The notes: generated from the letters alone by a model not told the origin. Numbered from the stretch's first letter, positions 1-8,673 are shown. The stretch: 64,000 nucleotides of DNA from Rhodococcus qingshengii JCM 15477 (GCF_023221595.1 NZ_CP096563.1:5885001-5949000); one strand, 5' to 3'. A program made the numbers and translations.

Positions 1-1125
1 GACGTCGGAGATCTTCACCTCGACCTGCGGCAACGCGAGTCCGACCGTCTCCGACTTGTCTTCGTGGGTGTCGGCCGGGCTGGTCTGTGTGATGACGGGG
101 CTGGCCTCGGTTTGTCCGTAGACGATGCTGAACCCCGCCCCGAAGGCCGACTCCACCGTGCTGACGAGTTCGGGCGGGACCGACGACCCGCCGGATACGA
201 CCACCGAACAGGCCGAGAAGTCGCGGCTCGCGAAGCTGGCGTCGTTGATCATCGCGATCAGCATCGTCGGCACTCCACTGACCACGTCAGCGTGAAAGCG
301 TTCCGCCGCATCGAGAACCGCAGTCGGATCGAAGTACTGGATCAGGCCGATGGACATTCTTCGCTGCGCGGCGCCGAGAACCAGGATGCCGCACCCGGCG
401 GTGTGGAACAGCGGCATGGCCGACACAACCGAACCCCGCTCAGGGAATCGGCCTCTCCGACTCACAAAATCGGCATTGTTGACCAATCCGCGGTGATGCA
501 ACAGAGCACCTTTGGGAACTCCGGTGGTTCCCGACGTGTACTGGATCTGCGCATTGTCGTCAGGCGAGACTTCGGGCAGAGCGCCCCGTTCGCCCGCCCA
601 ACCTCGAACCTGGCGATCCCACTCCTCGAAGTTGACTGCAAGAACTTCTTCTCCCGAAATCGAAATCGCCTCGGATGCAACCGCTGCCATATCGCCACCG
701 CGAAACTTTCCGGTGTGGAAGAGCCCCCGAGACTGGGACTGCGACAAGACGTACGCCAGCTCCTCCGCACCCAACGCAGGATTGGCGGTCACCAGAACCA
801 TCCCGGCGAGCGCGGCGCCGTATTGCAGAATCATCCATTCCGGAACGTTCGGAGCCCAGACGGTGATCCTGTCTCCGCGATCGAACTGGGACAAGAGGTA
901 GTGCGCACACCCCTCCGCTTCGTCCAGCAGTTGCGCGAAGGTCCACGTGCGATCGGTTTCAGCCGCCCCGGAGAGCGAATGCGATTGCGTCGGAACCACT
1001 TCTCTGATTGCAATCAGATTCGGCGAGTCCGCGGCGCACTCTCGCAGCAGCCCACCCACCGTTTGCTCCTCTATCGGGTCAGACACGTCAGCGGGGAAGT
1101 ACGACGTTTCGAGAACACTGCTCAT
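1..1125 (-). CDS. AMP-dependent acyl-CoA synthetase/ligase, 3' part cut by window edge
   Basis: This gene encodes an ANL-superfamily enzyme that activates a carboxylic acid as acyl-AMP and then as acyl-CoA. About 375 N-terminal residues are visible, starting MSSVLETSYF. The P-loop-like motif QYTSGTTGVPKG and the adenylate-binding motif YGQTEAS are both present; the C-terminal lid domain lies outside the window. It begins 14 bases after the crotonase gene and follows the TetR gene, so all three probably form one operon for breakdown or activation of a fatty or related acid. The substrate cannot be told. The reading frame is open to base 1, so it is truncated only by the window. Confidence 0.9.
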   Translation of the reverse strand, partial: MSSVLETSYFPADVSDPIEEQTVGGLLRECAADSPNLIAIREVVPTQSHSLSGAAETDRTWTFAQLLDEAEGCAHYLLSQFDRGDRITVWAPNVPEWMILQYGAALAGMVLVTANPALGAEELAYVLSQSQSRGLFHTGKFRGGDMAAVASEAISISGEEVLAVNFEEWDRQVRGWAGERGALPEVSPDDNAQIQYTSGTTGVPKGALLHHRGLVNNADFVSRRGRFPERGSVVSAMPLFHTAGCGILVLGAAQRRMSIGLIQYFDPTAVLDAAERFHADVVSGVPTMLIAMINDASFASRDFSACSVVVSGGSSVPPELVSTVESAFGAGFSIVYGQTEASPVITQTSPADTHEDKSETVGLALPQVEVKISDV

Positions 1126-1139
1126 CTCACATCCACTTT

Positions 1140-2021
1140 CTATCGAGGAGGGGTGTCGGACGCGGGGAGCGGCCCGCCTCCGTCTGGAATCTTGCGTCCG
1201 GAATCGCGGTACTGAACCGCGGCATGGAATCCGTCGCGCTCGGCAAAATCCTTGAACCAGCGCCCCTCCGGGGAGTGACGCGTAATTCCGTCGAACAGGG
1301 TTGCCAGTACCTGGGTGCCTTGCAATCCCATGTTGTCGTACGCCTGGTTGATCATCATCTTCTGCATGGCCAACTGATTGAGCGGAACACCGGCGATGCG
1401 ATCCGCCAACGCTTCCACCGCCGAGTCCAATTCGTCGGCCGGCACCGCTTCGAGCGCCAATCCCCAGTCAGCCGCAGTGACACCGTCAATGGTGTCTCCC
1501 GTCAACAGCATTCGCTTGGCACGCTGGGCTCCGAGCCGGTACACCCACATCGCCGTCGTCGGGCAACCCCACACACGCGCAGGCGGGTATCCGATGCGAG
1601 CGTCGTCGGCCATGATCAGCATGTCGCAGGACAGCGCGATGTCACTCCCACCGGCAATCGCATATCCCTGAACCTTGCAGATCGTCGGCTTGAGCGATCG
1701 CCAGAGCGTGAAGAAGTCGTCGGTGTTCTGCTTCATCCCGCGAAAGTCCTTGATGGGGTCCCAGACCGGGCCCTGGTTCCACTTTCCGTCAAGGTCGCCT
1801 TCGGCAAACTTCTTGAGGTCGTACCCGGCACAAAACGCCTTGCCCGCACCTTGCAAGACGATCACACGGACCTCGTCGTCGTCATTGGCTGCTGCCACCG
1901 CGTTTCGAATGTCCGACGGCATCCGGTCGTCGATCGCGTTGAGCCGATCGGGACGGTTGAGCGTGATATACGCTTTACCACCGGACGTCTCGTACTTCAG
2001 GGTCGCAAAATCCGTCATCAT
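1140..2021 (-). CDS. Crotonase-fold (enoyl-CoA hydratase/isomerase family) protein
   Basis: The protein has 293 residues and the crotonase fold: an oxyanion-hole stretch (GAGKAFCAGYDL) and the second glycine-rich stretch (AIAGGSDIALSCDM). The two catalytic glutamates of classical enoyl-CoA hydratases do not appear conserved. The first aligns with Asp in GGSDIAL and the second with Pro in IGYPPARVWG, so simple enoyl hydration is doubtful and another crotonase chemistry is possible. Two Met codons open the gene. The second (2018) has better spacing from an AGGA ribosome site. It lies between the TetR gene (42-base gap) and the acyl-CoA ligase (14-base gap), consistent with an acid-catabolism operon. 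Confidence 0.88.
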   Translation of the reverse strand: MMTDFATLKYETSGGKAYITLNRPDRLNAIDDRMPSDIRNAVAAANDDDEVRVIVLQGAGKAFCAGYDLKKFAEGDLDGKWNQGPVWDPIKDFRGMKQNTDDFFTLWRSLKPTICKVQGYAIAGGSDIALSCDMLIMADDARIGYPPARVWGCPTTAMWVYRLGAQRAKRMLLTGDTIDGVTAADWGLALEAVPADELDSAVEALADRIAGVPLNQLAMQKMMINQAYDNMGLQGTQVLATLFDGITRHSPEGRWFKDFAERDGFHAAVQYRDSGRKIPDGGGPLPASDTPPR

Positions 2022-2063
2022 CGGTCCTGTCGACAGAGCGCGCCTCGCTCGGAACGAGTTGCG

Positions 2064-2657
2064 CTAGTTCTGGGTGAGGAGCAGGCGAACGACGCCTGCC
2101 CATTGACTGATCGAACGACGCGCAGACGCGTCGCTCTTCTGCACTGCCCGGGACAGCGCCAAACCACGGAGCATCAGCACCGTCAGATCTGCAATCTGCG
2201 AATAGTTCTCGGAAGCAACAATTTCGGGACCGAAAGCATCGTGGACAACTCGCCGCAGATCCCGTCCGGCGATTCGCTCCGATTCCCGGAGCACCTCGGC
2301 CAACACCGGATCCGTCCGCGCTGCGGACCACAGTTCGAGTTCCGCTTGAAATGGCGGCTGAGTCAACGCCGAATACAGAGCGGAGATCGAGTTCTCGATC
2401 GTGTCAACCGACGAATCCTGCCGAGACATGGCAGCTCTTACCGCCACCTCGTTCCGTACGACGATGTTCGACACCAACGCCGCAGTGAGCTCCTGCATGT
2501 TCGGAAAGTGGTGCAGCAGAGCGCCCCGACTGACTCCGGCAGCGGTTTGCACCGACTGCGCCGTCAGAGATGAATAACCGTCCGCTATCAGTAAATCCGT
2601 TGCCGCATCGAGAATCCGGTGGCGCGTCGCTTCGCGCTGCGCATCGCGCAGGGTCAC
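2064..2657 (-). CDS. TetR/AcrR family transcriptional regulator
   Basis: A one-domain regulator of about 197 residues. The N-terminal helix-turn-helix reads RILDAATDLLIADGYSSLTA and then VSRGALLHHFPN, typical of TetR. The C-terminal ligand domain has no recognisable substrate signature. I chose the GTG start at 2657 because a strong ribosome site (GGAGGTGA) precedes it. An in-frame ATG at 2708 also exists but falls inside the palindrome at 2700-2717, which then could not serve as an upstream operator. It is first in the operon with the crotonase and acyl-CoA ligase and probably represses its own operon until an acyl-CoA-like ligand binds. Confidence 0.87.
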   Translation of the reverse strand: MTLRDAQREATRHRILDAATDLLIADGYSSLTAQSVQTAAGVSRGALLHHFPNMQELTAALVSNIVVRNEVAVRAAMSRQDSSVDTIENSISALYSALTQPPFQAELELWSAARTDPVLAEVLRESERIAGRDLRRVVHDAFGPEIVASENYSQIADLTVLMLRGLALSRAVQKSDASARRSISQWAGVVRLLLTQN

Positions 2658-2699
2658 GGTCTCACCTCCAACTTCTCGAGTGGCATGGATCACAGTTTC

Positions 2700-2717
2700 A
2701 CAGTCCATTCAGACTGT
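2700..2717. promoter_or_regulatory. Inverted-repeat operator over the -35 of the TetR operon
   Basis: ACAGTC and GACTGT form perfect 6-base arms around a 6-base spacer. On the minus strand a consensus -35 hexamer, TTGACA (2720-2715), overlaps the first arm. The site is about 43 bases upstream of the chosen TetR start and in the gap to the divergent kinase gene. A repressor bound here would block the -35 of the operon. That TetR binds it is an inference. Confidence 0.55.
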
Positions 2718-2781
2718 CAATGGCCGAAAGCCTCCGGCGTACTCTCGATGCACCGGCCCTTCGGACTGATCGGAGCAACAC

Positions 2782-3435
2782 GTGACGACCTCACCGCCGA
2801 CCGTCTCGCTGACGCTCGACCAACTTGCTTCACGCGCTGCTTCCCTGATCACCGACGACGGTCGGAGAATCCTCGGCATCACGGGCGCACCGGGAGCCGG
2901 AAAGTCGACGGTGTCACAGGCAATTGTGCGGAAATTAGGTTCTCGTTGCTCCATCGTCGAGATGGACGGTTTTCATCTTGCCAATCGGGAACTCGACCGA
3001 CTCGGCAGGCATGAACGCAAAGGCGCACCGGACACCTTCGACGTCGACGGCTACGCGGCTCTACTACGCCGACTCCGAGCCTCGAACTCGACGGTCTATG
3101 CTCCGGTCTTCGATCGCGAGTTCGACGAATCAATAGGCAGCACAACGGCTGTCGATCCATGTACACCGCTGATAGTCACCGAGGGGAACTATCTCCTCCT
3201 ACCCAGTGGTGGATGGCAGGAAGTGCGAGCAGCACTCGACGAGGTCTGGTATCTCGACGTTCCGGAGGAAACTCGGACGAAGCGCTTGGTGAAACGCCAC
3301 AGCCGCTTCGGAAAGAGTTCCGAAGCGGCTGCAGAGTGGGTGAAACGGGTAGATCAGCCGAACGCCGAGTTGATCAGCGCAGTCAGGCCACGCGCGGATC
3401 TGATCGTCAGAATCGAACGGTCCGAGCCTCACTGA
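2782..3435 (+). CDS. P-loop nucleoside/nucleotide kinase family protein (uridine kinase/FrcK-like)
   Basis: A 217-residue soluble kinase with Walker A GAPGAGKST near residue 38, an acidic strand MDGFHLAN that probably holds the phosphate-acceptor base, and the uridine/pantothenate-kinase-like motifs GAPDTFDVDGY and TEGNYLLL. This is the family annotated as nucleoside/nucleotide kinase or fructose-transport kinase. The real substrate is unknown. The start is GTG with GGAG six bases upstream. It is transcribed divergently from the TetR operon and is followed by the minus-strand small peptide gene, so it is probably monocistronic. Confidence 0.85.
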   Translation: MTTSPPTVSLTLDQLASRAASLITDDGRRILGITGAPGAGKSTVSQAIVRKLGSRCSIVEMDGFHLANRELDRLGRHERKGAPDTFDVDGYAALLRRLRASNSTVYAPVFDREFDESIGSTTAVDPCTPLIVTEGNYLLLPSGGWQEVRAALDEVWYLDVPEETRTKRLVKRHSRFGKSSEAAAEWVKRVDQPNAELISAVRPRADLIVRIERSEPH

Positions 3436-3449
3436 TGTCAGCTGAAAAC

Positions 3450-3584
3450 CTAAGAACCGCCGCCGGTTCCGAGAAAATTGGCCAGCCCGGCAACTCCGGC
3501 GATTCCGCCGAATATCGCCGCCAATGCACCGGCGACGGTGATAACGCTGTCGAGCGCTTTGAGATCGGTGTCGGATGAACCCAT
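3450..3584 (-). CDS. Small hydrophobic 44-residue peptide, unknown function
   Basis: A short frame starting ATG, with a strong ribosome site (CCAGGAG, about 8 bases upstream), encodes MGSSDTDLKALDSVITVAGA followed by a Gly/Ala-rich hydrophobic stretch and a GTGGGS tail. One membrane-length hydrophobic helix spans roughly residues 12-38, after an acidic N terminus and without a signal-peptide n-region. Short, leaderless, hydrophobic peptides of this size include the PorA/PorH channel peptides of Corynebacterium, but I see no sequence identity that proves a link. A toxin-like or membrane-modulating peptide is an alternative. It ends 14 bases from the kinase stop. Confidence 0.6.
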   Translation of the reverse strand: MGSSDTDLKALDSVITVAGALAAIFGGIAGVAGLANFLGTGGGS

Positions 3585-3640
3585 GGCAGTCTCCTGGAGT
3601 CAGAACTGAAAGTGGGGTTGAATGTGCGCCGAAGTGCGCA

Positions 3641-3718
3641 ATGTTGCACACGTCACTTTACCGGCATTCGCGGCCCGAATCAACGAAAATTCTCTCTAAA
3701 CATGTTGCACTGCAACAT
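3641..3718. promoter_or_regulatory. TGTTGCA palindrome region upstream of the small peptide
   Basis: Positions 3702-3718 form a perfect 17-base palindrome: ATGTTGCA, one C, then TGCAACAT. A partial copy, ATGTTGCACA, lies at 3641-3650 inside a looser GCAA/TTGC repeat. The gap between the small peptide gene and the ALDH operon terminator is otherwise empty of genes. The spacing suits a dimeric regulator acting on the minus-strand peptide gene. The regulator is unknown. Confidence 0.45.
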
Positions 3719-3753
3719 ATTCAAACAGCAGCTTGCAGGTCCACCGAGGCACG

Positions 3754-3794
3754 ACGACGGCCACCGGCCCGCAGCGCGGGCAGATGGCCGTCGT
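3754..3794 (-). terminator. Long GC-rich hairpin downstream of the aldehyde dehydrogenase operon
   Basis: Arms ACGACGGCCA (3754-3763) and TGGCCGTCGT (3785-3794) enclose a second stem, GCCCGC with GCGGGC. The hairpin begins 17 bases after the ALDH stop on the minus strand. There is no long U tract. Confidence 0.6.
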
Positions 3795-3811
3795 TGGATA
3801 TTGCCGAGGAG

Positions 3812-5257
3812 TCAGACGCTCGTCACATGCATGACGTGCTTGGCCCTCGTGTACTCCGCCAGTGCGAGCTCCGACAGATCCTTGCCGTAACCCGACCCGG
3901 CGAAGCCACCGTGAGGCATCTCAGCGGCGAGCATTCCGTGGGCTCCCACCCAGACGCAGCCGAAATCCAGTTCGGCCGTCATCCTCATCGCGGTGCCGTG
4001 GTCGGACGTCCACACGCTCGACGCGAGAGCGTACTTGGTCCCGTTCGCAAGTTCGATCGCTTCAGCCTCGGTGGAGAACGACTGTACGGTGACAACCGGC
4101 CCGAATATCTCTTCCTGGACCAGCTCATCTTCCTGCTGCACCCCGGAAATAACAGTCGGCAGATAGAAAAACCCTGGTCCAGCCGGCTTTCCCCCGCCAA
4201 TACATACGTTCGTATTTGCTGAGCGTCTCTCTACCAACTCCGCCACTCGATCACGGTGAGCGCGGCTGACCAGGGGGCCGAGACAATCGCCCGATTCCGG
4301 TCCGCCCAACCTCAAGTCCGCGGCCGCAGCCGTCAACTTCTCGGTGAACTCCTCCGCAACCTCCTCTTGAACGAGAATCCTCGTCGCAGCGGTGCAATCT
4401 TGACCGCTGTTGTAAAAGGCCCCGGCAACAATCCCCGCGACTGCGCCGTCGAGGTCCGCGTCGGCGAAAACAACGGCGGGTGCCTTGCCTCCGAGTTCGA
4501 GATGCAACAGCTTGACGTCTTCCGACGCGGCCTTTGCGACCGAAATACCCGCTCTCGTCGATCCCGTCAGCGCAATCATCCGAGGAACCGGATGAGCGAC
4601 GAGCGCGGCTCCGGTATCGCGATCGCCGCACACTACGTTCAACACCCCGGGCGGATAGATCTGCGCTGCAAGCACTCCCAGCATCACCGCGGTTTCCGGC
4701 GTCTCCTCGGCCGGCTTGAGCACGAGGGTGTTTCCCGTCGCGAGTGCCGGCGCGATCTTCCAGACCGCCATCATCAACGGGTAGTTCCAAGGAGCGATCG
4801 CACCGATCACGCCAATGGGTTCACGTCTGACATAAGACGTAGCACCCTCCGTGTACTCCATTGCGGCAACGCCCGGCAGAGAGCGGGCAATACCAGCGAA
4901 GTACCGCAGAAAGTCAACACACTGCGGGATCTCGTCGTCTCGCACCTGCCTGAGAGGCTTGCCGGTACTGCGGCATTCGACCTCAAGGAAATATTTCGCG
5001 TTTGCTTCCAGCGCGTCCGCGAGGGCCAGCAGCAACTCCTGACGGCGCGCAGGGGTGGACCGGCGCCAGGACCGCGCAGCCTTCTCGGACGAACGGCAGG
5101 CTCGGTCGACGTCATCGGCGGAACCGACGGCAGCACGGGCGTATACATTGTCGGTCACCGGATCGACCAGCACGGAAAGTCTACCTGCCGGGCTCTCGCA
5201 CGTTCCGTTGATCACGTGACCAAACGCTGCGACAGTCATCGAAGTTTCCACCGTCAT
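3812..5257 (-). CDS. NAD(P)+-dependent aldehyde dehydrogenase, aminobutyraldehyde (PatD/YdcW) type
   Basis: A full-length ALDH of 481 residues. The general base is Glu254 in LELGGK and the catalytic nucleophile is Cys288 in NSGQDCTAATR. The NAD-binding motifs APWNYP and TGST are present. The GQDCTAA context is typical of gamma-aminobutyraldehyde dehydrogenases, which oxidise amino-aldehydes from polyamine breakdown; this subfamily call is an inference. Its ATG overlaps the cupin stop as ATGA, so translation is coupled. It is the last gene of the permease, DMFase-like, cupin, ALDH operon and would oxidise an aldehyde released upstream. Confidence 0.9.
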   Translation of the reverse strand: MTVETSMTVAAFGHVINGTCESPAGRLSVLVDPVTDNVYARAAVGSADDVDRACRSSEKAARSWRRSTPARRQELLLALADALEANAKYFLEVECRSTGKPLRQVRDDEIPQCVDFLRYFAGIARSLPGVAAMEYTEGATSYVRREPIGVIGAIAPWNYPLMMAVWKIAPALATGNTLVLKPAEETPETAVMLGVLAAQIYPPGVLNVVCGDRDTGAALVAHPVPRMIALTGSTRAGISVAKAASEDVKLLHLELGGKAPAVVFADADLDGAVAGIVAGAFYNSGQDCTAATRILVQEEVAEEFTEKLTAAAADLRLGGPESGDCLGPLVSRAHRDRVAELVERRSANTNVCIGGGKPAGPGFFYLPTVISGVQQEDELVQEEIFGPVVTVQSFSTEAEAIELANGTKYALASSVWTSDHGTAMRMTAELDFGCVWVGAHGMLAAEMPHGGFAGSGYGKDLSELALAEYTRAKHVMHVTSV

Positions 5258-5616
5258 GAGCGCGATCCGGGGAGCGCGACGAAGAACTTCTTCGACGGCT
5301 CAACCGTCTCCCAGGTACCGCGAAACGACTGCGGCACGAAAAATGCTTCCCCAGCGGAGAATTCGCGACGGTTTCCATCGAGGTCGATCAGCGCCACCCG
5401 GCCGCTGATCATGATGCAGACCTCGTCGTACGGATACGGGTCGCACAAGAGCGTGCCGGGCTCGCCTTCCCAACCACCGCCGAAGTATTCCCCGTTCGGA
5501 TCTCCGAACGACCTCCATTCGGATTCCGACCAGTTCGGGCTCGCGTCGTCACCCCATTCCGGGATGAACCGCGTCCCCTGCCCTGGCCCGAACATTCGAA
5601 TGTCGTTGACACTCAT
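5254..5616 (-). CDS. Cupin_3 (DUF861) family protein
   Basis: A 120-residue single-domain cupin. The motif order YDEVCIMISGRVALID, GEAFFVPQSFRGTWE and KKFFVAL matches the DUF861 family that includes ureidoglycine aminohydrolase-like proteins. The usual metal histidines are largely absent, so a metal-free or structural role is possible. I chose ATG at 5616, one base after the stop of the DMFase-like gene, with GAAGGAAA upstream; a longer in-frame start at 5658 would overlap that gene. In this operon it may act on an amide or ureido intermediate, or act as a partner of the large amidohydrolase. Both ideas are unproven. Confidence 0.8.
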   Translation of the reverse strand: MSVNDIRMFGPGQGTRFIPEWGDDASPNWSESEWRSFGDPNGEYFGGGWEGEPGTLLCDPYPYDEVCIMISGRVALIDLDGNRREFSAGEAFFVPQSFRGTWETVEPSKKFFVALPGSRS

Positions 5617-5617
5617 G

Positions 5618-7222
5618 TCATTTTTCCTTCGTGTTGGAGCTGGAAATTCGTGCAGCAAACAGATTCAGTACGTTTGCAGTTATTCGTTCGGTGAACGGAT
5701 CGTGATGGATCAGCCCGTTCACCCATTCGGTGGAACCTGCGTTGAACACGGAGCCGAGACCTCGCTTGTGACAGGCGACCATTCCCGATCCGTATTCGAG
5801 ATCACGAAGGTGATCTGGAGGCTCACTGCCATAGAAGCATTCGATGATTCCCTGCACTTCGGCGAAAGGCGCACCGATCGGAACTTTCCCGTTCCATTTG
5901 TCCCGCGAACCCGAAACTGCCGGCGCCATCGCGATGATCTCCAGATCCTCGGGAGCGCCGTCGACGCCGGTCGCATACGGCTGGCCCTTCCGGAACGTGA
6001 AATCCACGCCGTCCATCTCGAATCCGGCAACACAGATCGGGGCGATCCCGAAGTTGTCTCCGTAGTACAGGTCGGTTCCGTTCAACGCCCAATGATCCGG
6101 CCGGTATACCGTGAAACCGCCCGAAGACCTGGGAGTTGTTGCACCGTAACGATTGTAGACACCGGCCATGCCGGTCAATCCCATCGTCCACGCCCCCGGT
6201 CGGGCAACCTCGGGCGAATCCCACGCCGTCGTCACCCGGGTCGGGTCGACTTCTCGCATCGGATCGTCGAACGGATTCTTGTAACAGACTTGTGCGTCGT
6301 TTTCGAGGCGTACCTGCCACAGGAAGTTCCCGCCGAATCGCGCCAGACCACCACCCTCTTCGACGAAATCATCTATGCGGTCACGCATCTCCCAGGACCA
6401 GTACTCGTCGTGACCGACGACAACTGCGCATGAATATCCATGCAGCGCTGACGGATCGTTATGCAGATCGTGTTGTGTCACGTGGTGGACGCGGAACCCC
6501 TGCTCTTCCGCCCAGACCGTGAACGGCCTCTCGTAAGTGGCCCAGAAGGCGTCCGCATGGTGACGCGAGTAGCCGTTCACCCACGCCCATTCGTACGGCG
6601 GGTGACGGGGTATCCATCCGATTCCCGGTGTGTCGGTGTGGATGTTGCGTGCTGCGCCCTCGGGTTTGCGCAACATCCCCCGCGCGACGGGACGCTGCGT
6701 CGAGGAAATCGGTGTCGGCACATCGCCGGAGCCGTCCCGAACACCTCGGTAGTGGTTTGCCCCACCCCAGTCGTTGTAGGCCAACATCGTGCTGGTGGTG
6801 TGAATGAGTACGAAGTCGGCATGCTCGGGTTCGCGCGCCTTGACGACGAAGAAGCCCTCCCGCTCAATAGTCACCCCTTCGTGGAGCATCCGGACCAGAA
6901 CCAAGTACATGCCGGACGTCCACTTCGGATCTATCTCGACGGCAAGGGATTCCGACCAGTCGCAGCCCACTGCGTACGCGTCGGCAGGCGTCTGCTGCTG
7001 CTTGCCCGGCAGACCGACGTATTGCGCGACCTGTTGCGGCCGGGCGCCGTCTCGAACAATTTCGAGGTCGTATTCTTCTGCGGTGGTATGCACTCGGATC
7101 GAGACGGTGTCACCACCGAAGTACGAGAACCTGTCCGCATAGACCCATATCTCGGGAGCGCCCGGAACAATTCCGGGACGTTCGACCAACCCTCCGGGGA
7201 CCGACCATGCGTATTCGCTCAT
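5618..7222 (-). CDS. N,N-dimethylformamidase large-subunit-like amidohydrolase
   Basis: A 534-residue protein that resembles the beta (large) subunit of N,N-dimethylformamidase, an iron enzyme that cleaves amides. The N-terminal third looks like a beta-rich domain (WVYADRFSYFGGDTVSIRVH); the rest matches the conserved C-terminal domain. Residues 271-274 read HDEY, matching the His-x-Glu pair of the mononuclear iron site in the Paracoccus enzyme. Tyr149 in AYNDWGG is a candidate tyrosine ligand. No separate small subunit is visible. Its ATG overlaps the permease stop as ATGA, and one base separates its stop from the cupin start. The substrate is probably an imported amide. Confidence 0.82.
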   Translation of the reverse strand: MSEYAWSVPGGLVERPGIVPGAPEIWVYADRFSYFGGDTVSIRVHTTAEEYDLEIVRDGARPQQVAQYVGLPGKQQQTPADAYAVGCDWSESLAVEIDPKWTSGMYLVLVRMLHEGVTIEREGFFVVKAREPEHADFVLIHTTSTMLAYNDWGGANHYRGVRDGSGDVPTPISSTQRPVARGMLRKPEGAARNIHTDTPGIGWIPRHPPYEWAWVNGYSRHHADAFWATYERPFTVWAEEQGFRVHHVTQHDLHNDPSALHGYSCAVVVGHDEYWSWEMRDRIDDFVEEGGGLARFGGNFLWQVRLENDAQVCYKNPFDDPMREVDPTRVTTAWDSPEVARPGAWTMGLTGMAGVYNRYGATTPRSSGGFTVYRPDHWALNGTDLYYGDNFGIAPICVAGFEMDGVDFTFRKGQPYATGVDGAPEDLEIIAMAPAVSGSRDKWNGKVPIGAPFAEVQGIIECFYGSEPPDHLRDLEYGSGMVACHKRGLGSVFNAGSTEWVNGLIHHDPFTERITANVLNLFAARISSSNTKEK

Positions 7223-8673
7223 GCCGACAACTCCTCGACCGAGTGTTCACGTACGCGCATCCCGCGTCCCATGCCGAATGCGAAAGCCAACAGCAATGGC
7301 ACTGCCAACAAGAAGTTTTGCGCGGTGGTCAACCCGGTCAGGTCACTCATGTTCATCAAGAGGTATCCGAGCGCGACGATCAACGCCACTGCAGCGAGCG
7401 AGGGTGCAATCAACCTCTGCCACAGACCTTCACCGCGAGAATCCTGCGAGAAGAACCTGAGCACGGCGACGGAAGTGAGAACCTGCAACACCAGCACACC
7501 GATGATCGTTGGTGTATTCGTCCACACGACTACTTGGGTGTACGGGTCTGCGGGCGTCAGCGCAAAGCCGGCGATTGCCGCGAATACCAGTGCGCCTTGT
7601 GTGATTCCGGCGACGCTCGGCGTTCCAGTGGTCGGCGAAACCCGTGCAAGCGCGGCAGGAAAGACTTTCGCGCGCCCCATGGTGAGCAGATAGCGACTGC
7701 AAGCATTGTGGAGGGCAAGGCAACCCGCGAAGAAGCTCGTGACGATCAACAGATGCATCACGTCGGTCATCATGGAGCCGGCAAATTCATTGTTGAGATC
7801 GAAGATCAGCTCGGACGGGTCACCGCCGAGTAGGTCGCCCATCCGACTCGGGCCGACGGCCTGCACGATCACCCAAGCACAGAATGCGTAGACCACAGCC
7901 AGAACAGTGACTGCTGTGTAGGTCGCACGCGACACTGTGCGTTTGGAATCGACAACTTCCTCGCTGTAGATCGCCGTTTGCTCGAAACCGACGAAGGAGG
8001 TGAAGGTCAACACGAAGACGCTCGCCAGTCCGGCTGTCATGAAGGTCGACGGCGAAAAACTGTCGAGCGACAGTCCTTCGTGGCCGCCTTTCAACAGAAC
8101 CGCCACACAGAAGACTGCGAGGACGCCGAGCTCGAGCGCCATCAAAACGGCCAGCACCTTCGCGCCGATATCGACCCTGCGATATCCCACCACCACGACC
8201 AGAACTGCGACCGCCAATGCGCAGGTGTAGACGGAAACGGTTACTCCCAAGAACAACTCGATCGTCGACGAGAGAAAGATGCCGCAAGCGACGACGAATC
8301 CGATCTGGCCACCGAGATAGCCGATGTAAGCCAGCACAGAGGCGCCTGCGCCGACTGTTTTTCCGAGCCCTTCGGTGATGTAGGCGTAGAACGCGCCCGC
8401 GCCGCGGATATGCCTGCTCATCGCCGTGAAGCCGACGGCGAACAGTAGATAGACGATCCCGGGAACGACGTACCCCACCGGAAGCGCAGCGCCGGAAACC
8501 ATCAGGCCCAGTGGCGCGAATCCCACCAGGATCGTCAGTGGCGCCGCTGCGGCGATGACGAAGAAGACCAGATGACGGCTGTTGATAGTTCCGGCGCGCA
8601 GGCCCGAGGATGACGTGGGAGAACCGGATTCAGAATGCGTTCCTGCACCGGGAGGGTCGGTTTTTTCGGTCAT
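7219..8673 (-). CDS. APC-superfamily amino acid/amine permease
   Basis: A membrane permease of about 484 residues with some 12 hydrophobic segments. The first one carries the APC signature (FFVIAAAAPLTILVGFAPLG) and later GFEQTAIYSEE. I start it at ATG 8673 (MTEKTDPPGAG) because a GGAG ribosome site precedes it and the extra upstream residues have no membrane or conserved character. It is the promoter-proximal gene of the minus-strand operon and faces the LacI regulator across the operator cluster. It probably imports the amide or amine handled by the downstream enzymes; the substrate is unknown. Confidence 0.87.
   Translation of the reverse strand: MTEKTDPPGAGTHSESGSPTSSSGLRAGTINSRHLVFFVIAAAAPLTILVGFAPLGLMVSGAALPVGYVVPGIVYLLFAVGFTAMSRHIRGAGAFYAYITEGLGKTVGAGASVLAYIGYLGGQIGFVVACGIFLSSTIELFLGVTVSVYTCALAVAVLVVVVGYRRVDIGAKVLAVLMALELGVLAVFCVAVLLKGGHEGLSLDSFSPSTFMTAGLASVFVLTFTSFVGFEQTAIYSEEVVDSKRTVSRATYTAVTVLAVVYAFCAWVIVQAVGPSRMGDLLGGDPSELIFDLNNEFAGSMMTDVMHLLIVTSFFAGCLALHNACSRYLLTMGRAKVFPAALARVSPTTGTPSVAGITQGALVFAAIAGFALTPADPYTQVVVWTNTPTIIGVLVLQVLTSVAVLRFFSQDSRGEGLWQRLIAPSLAAVALIVALGYLLMNMSDLTGLTTAQNFLLAVPLLLAFAFGMGRGMRVREHSVEELSA

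Noticed and set aside
4256..6433. A 725-residue plus-strand reading frame and similar long frames opposite other genes (e.g. 1008-2573, 9411-10670, 26973-28796)
   Set aside because: They lie antisense to genes with clear catalytic motifs and good ribosome sites, have no domains, and are Arg/Gly/Ser-rich as expected for shadows in high-GC DNA.
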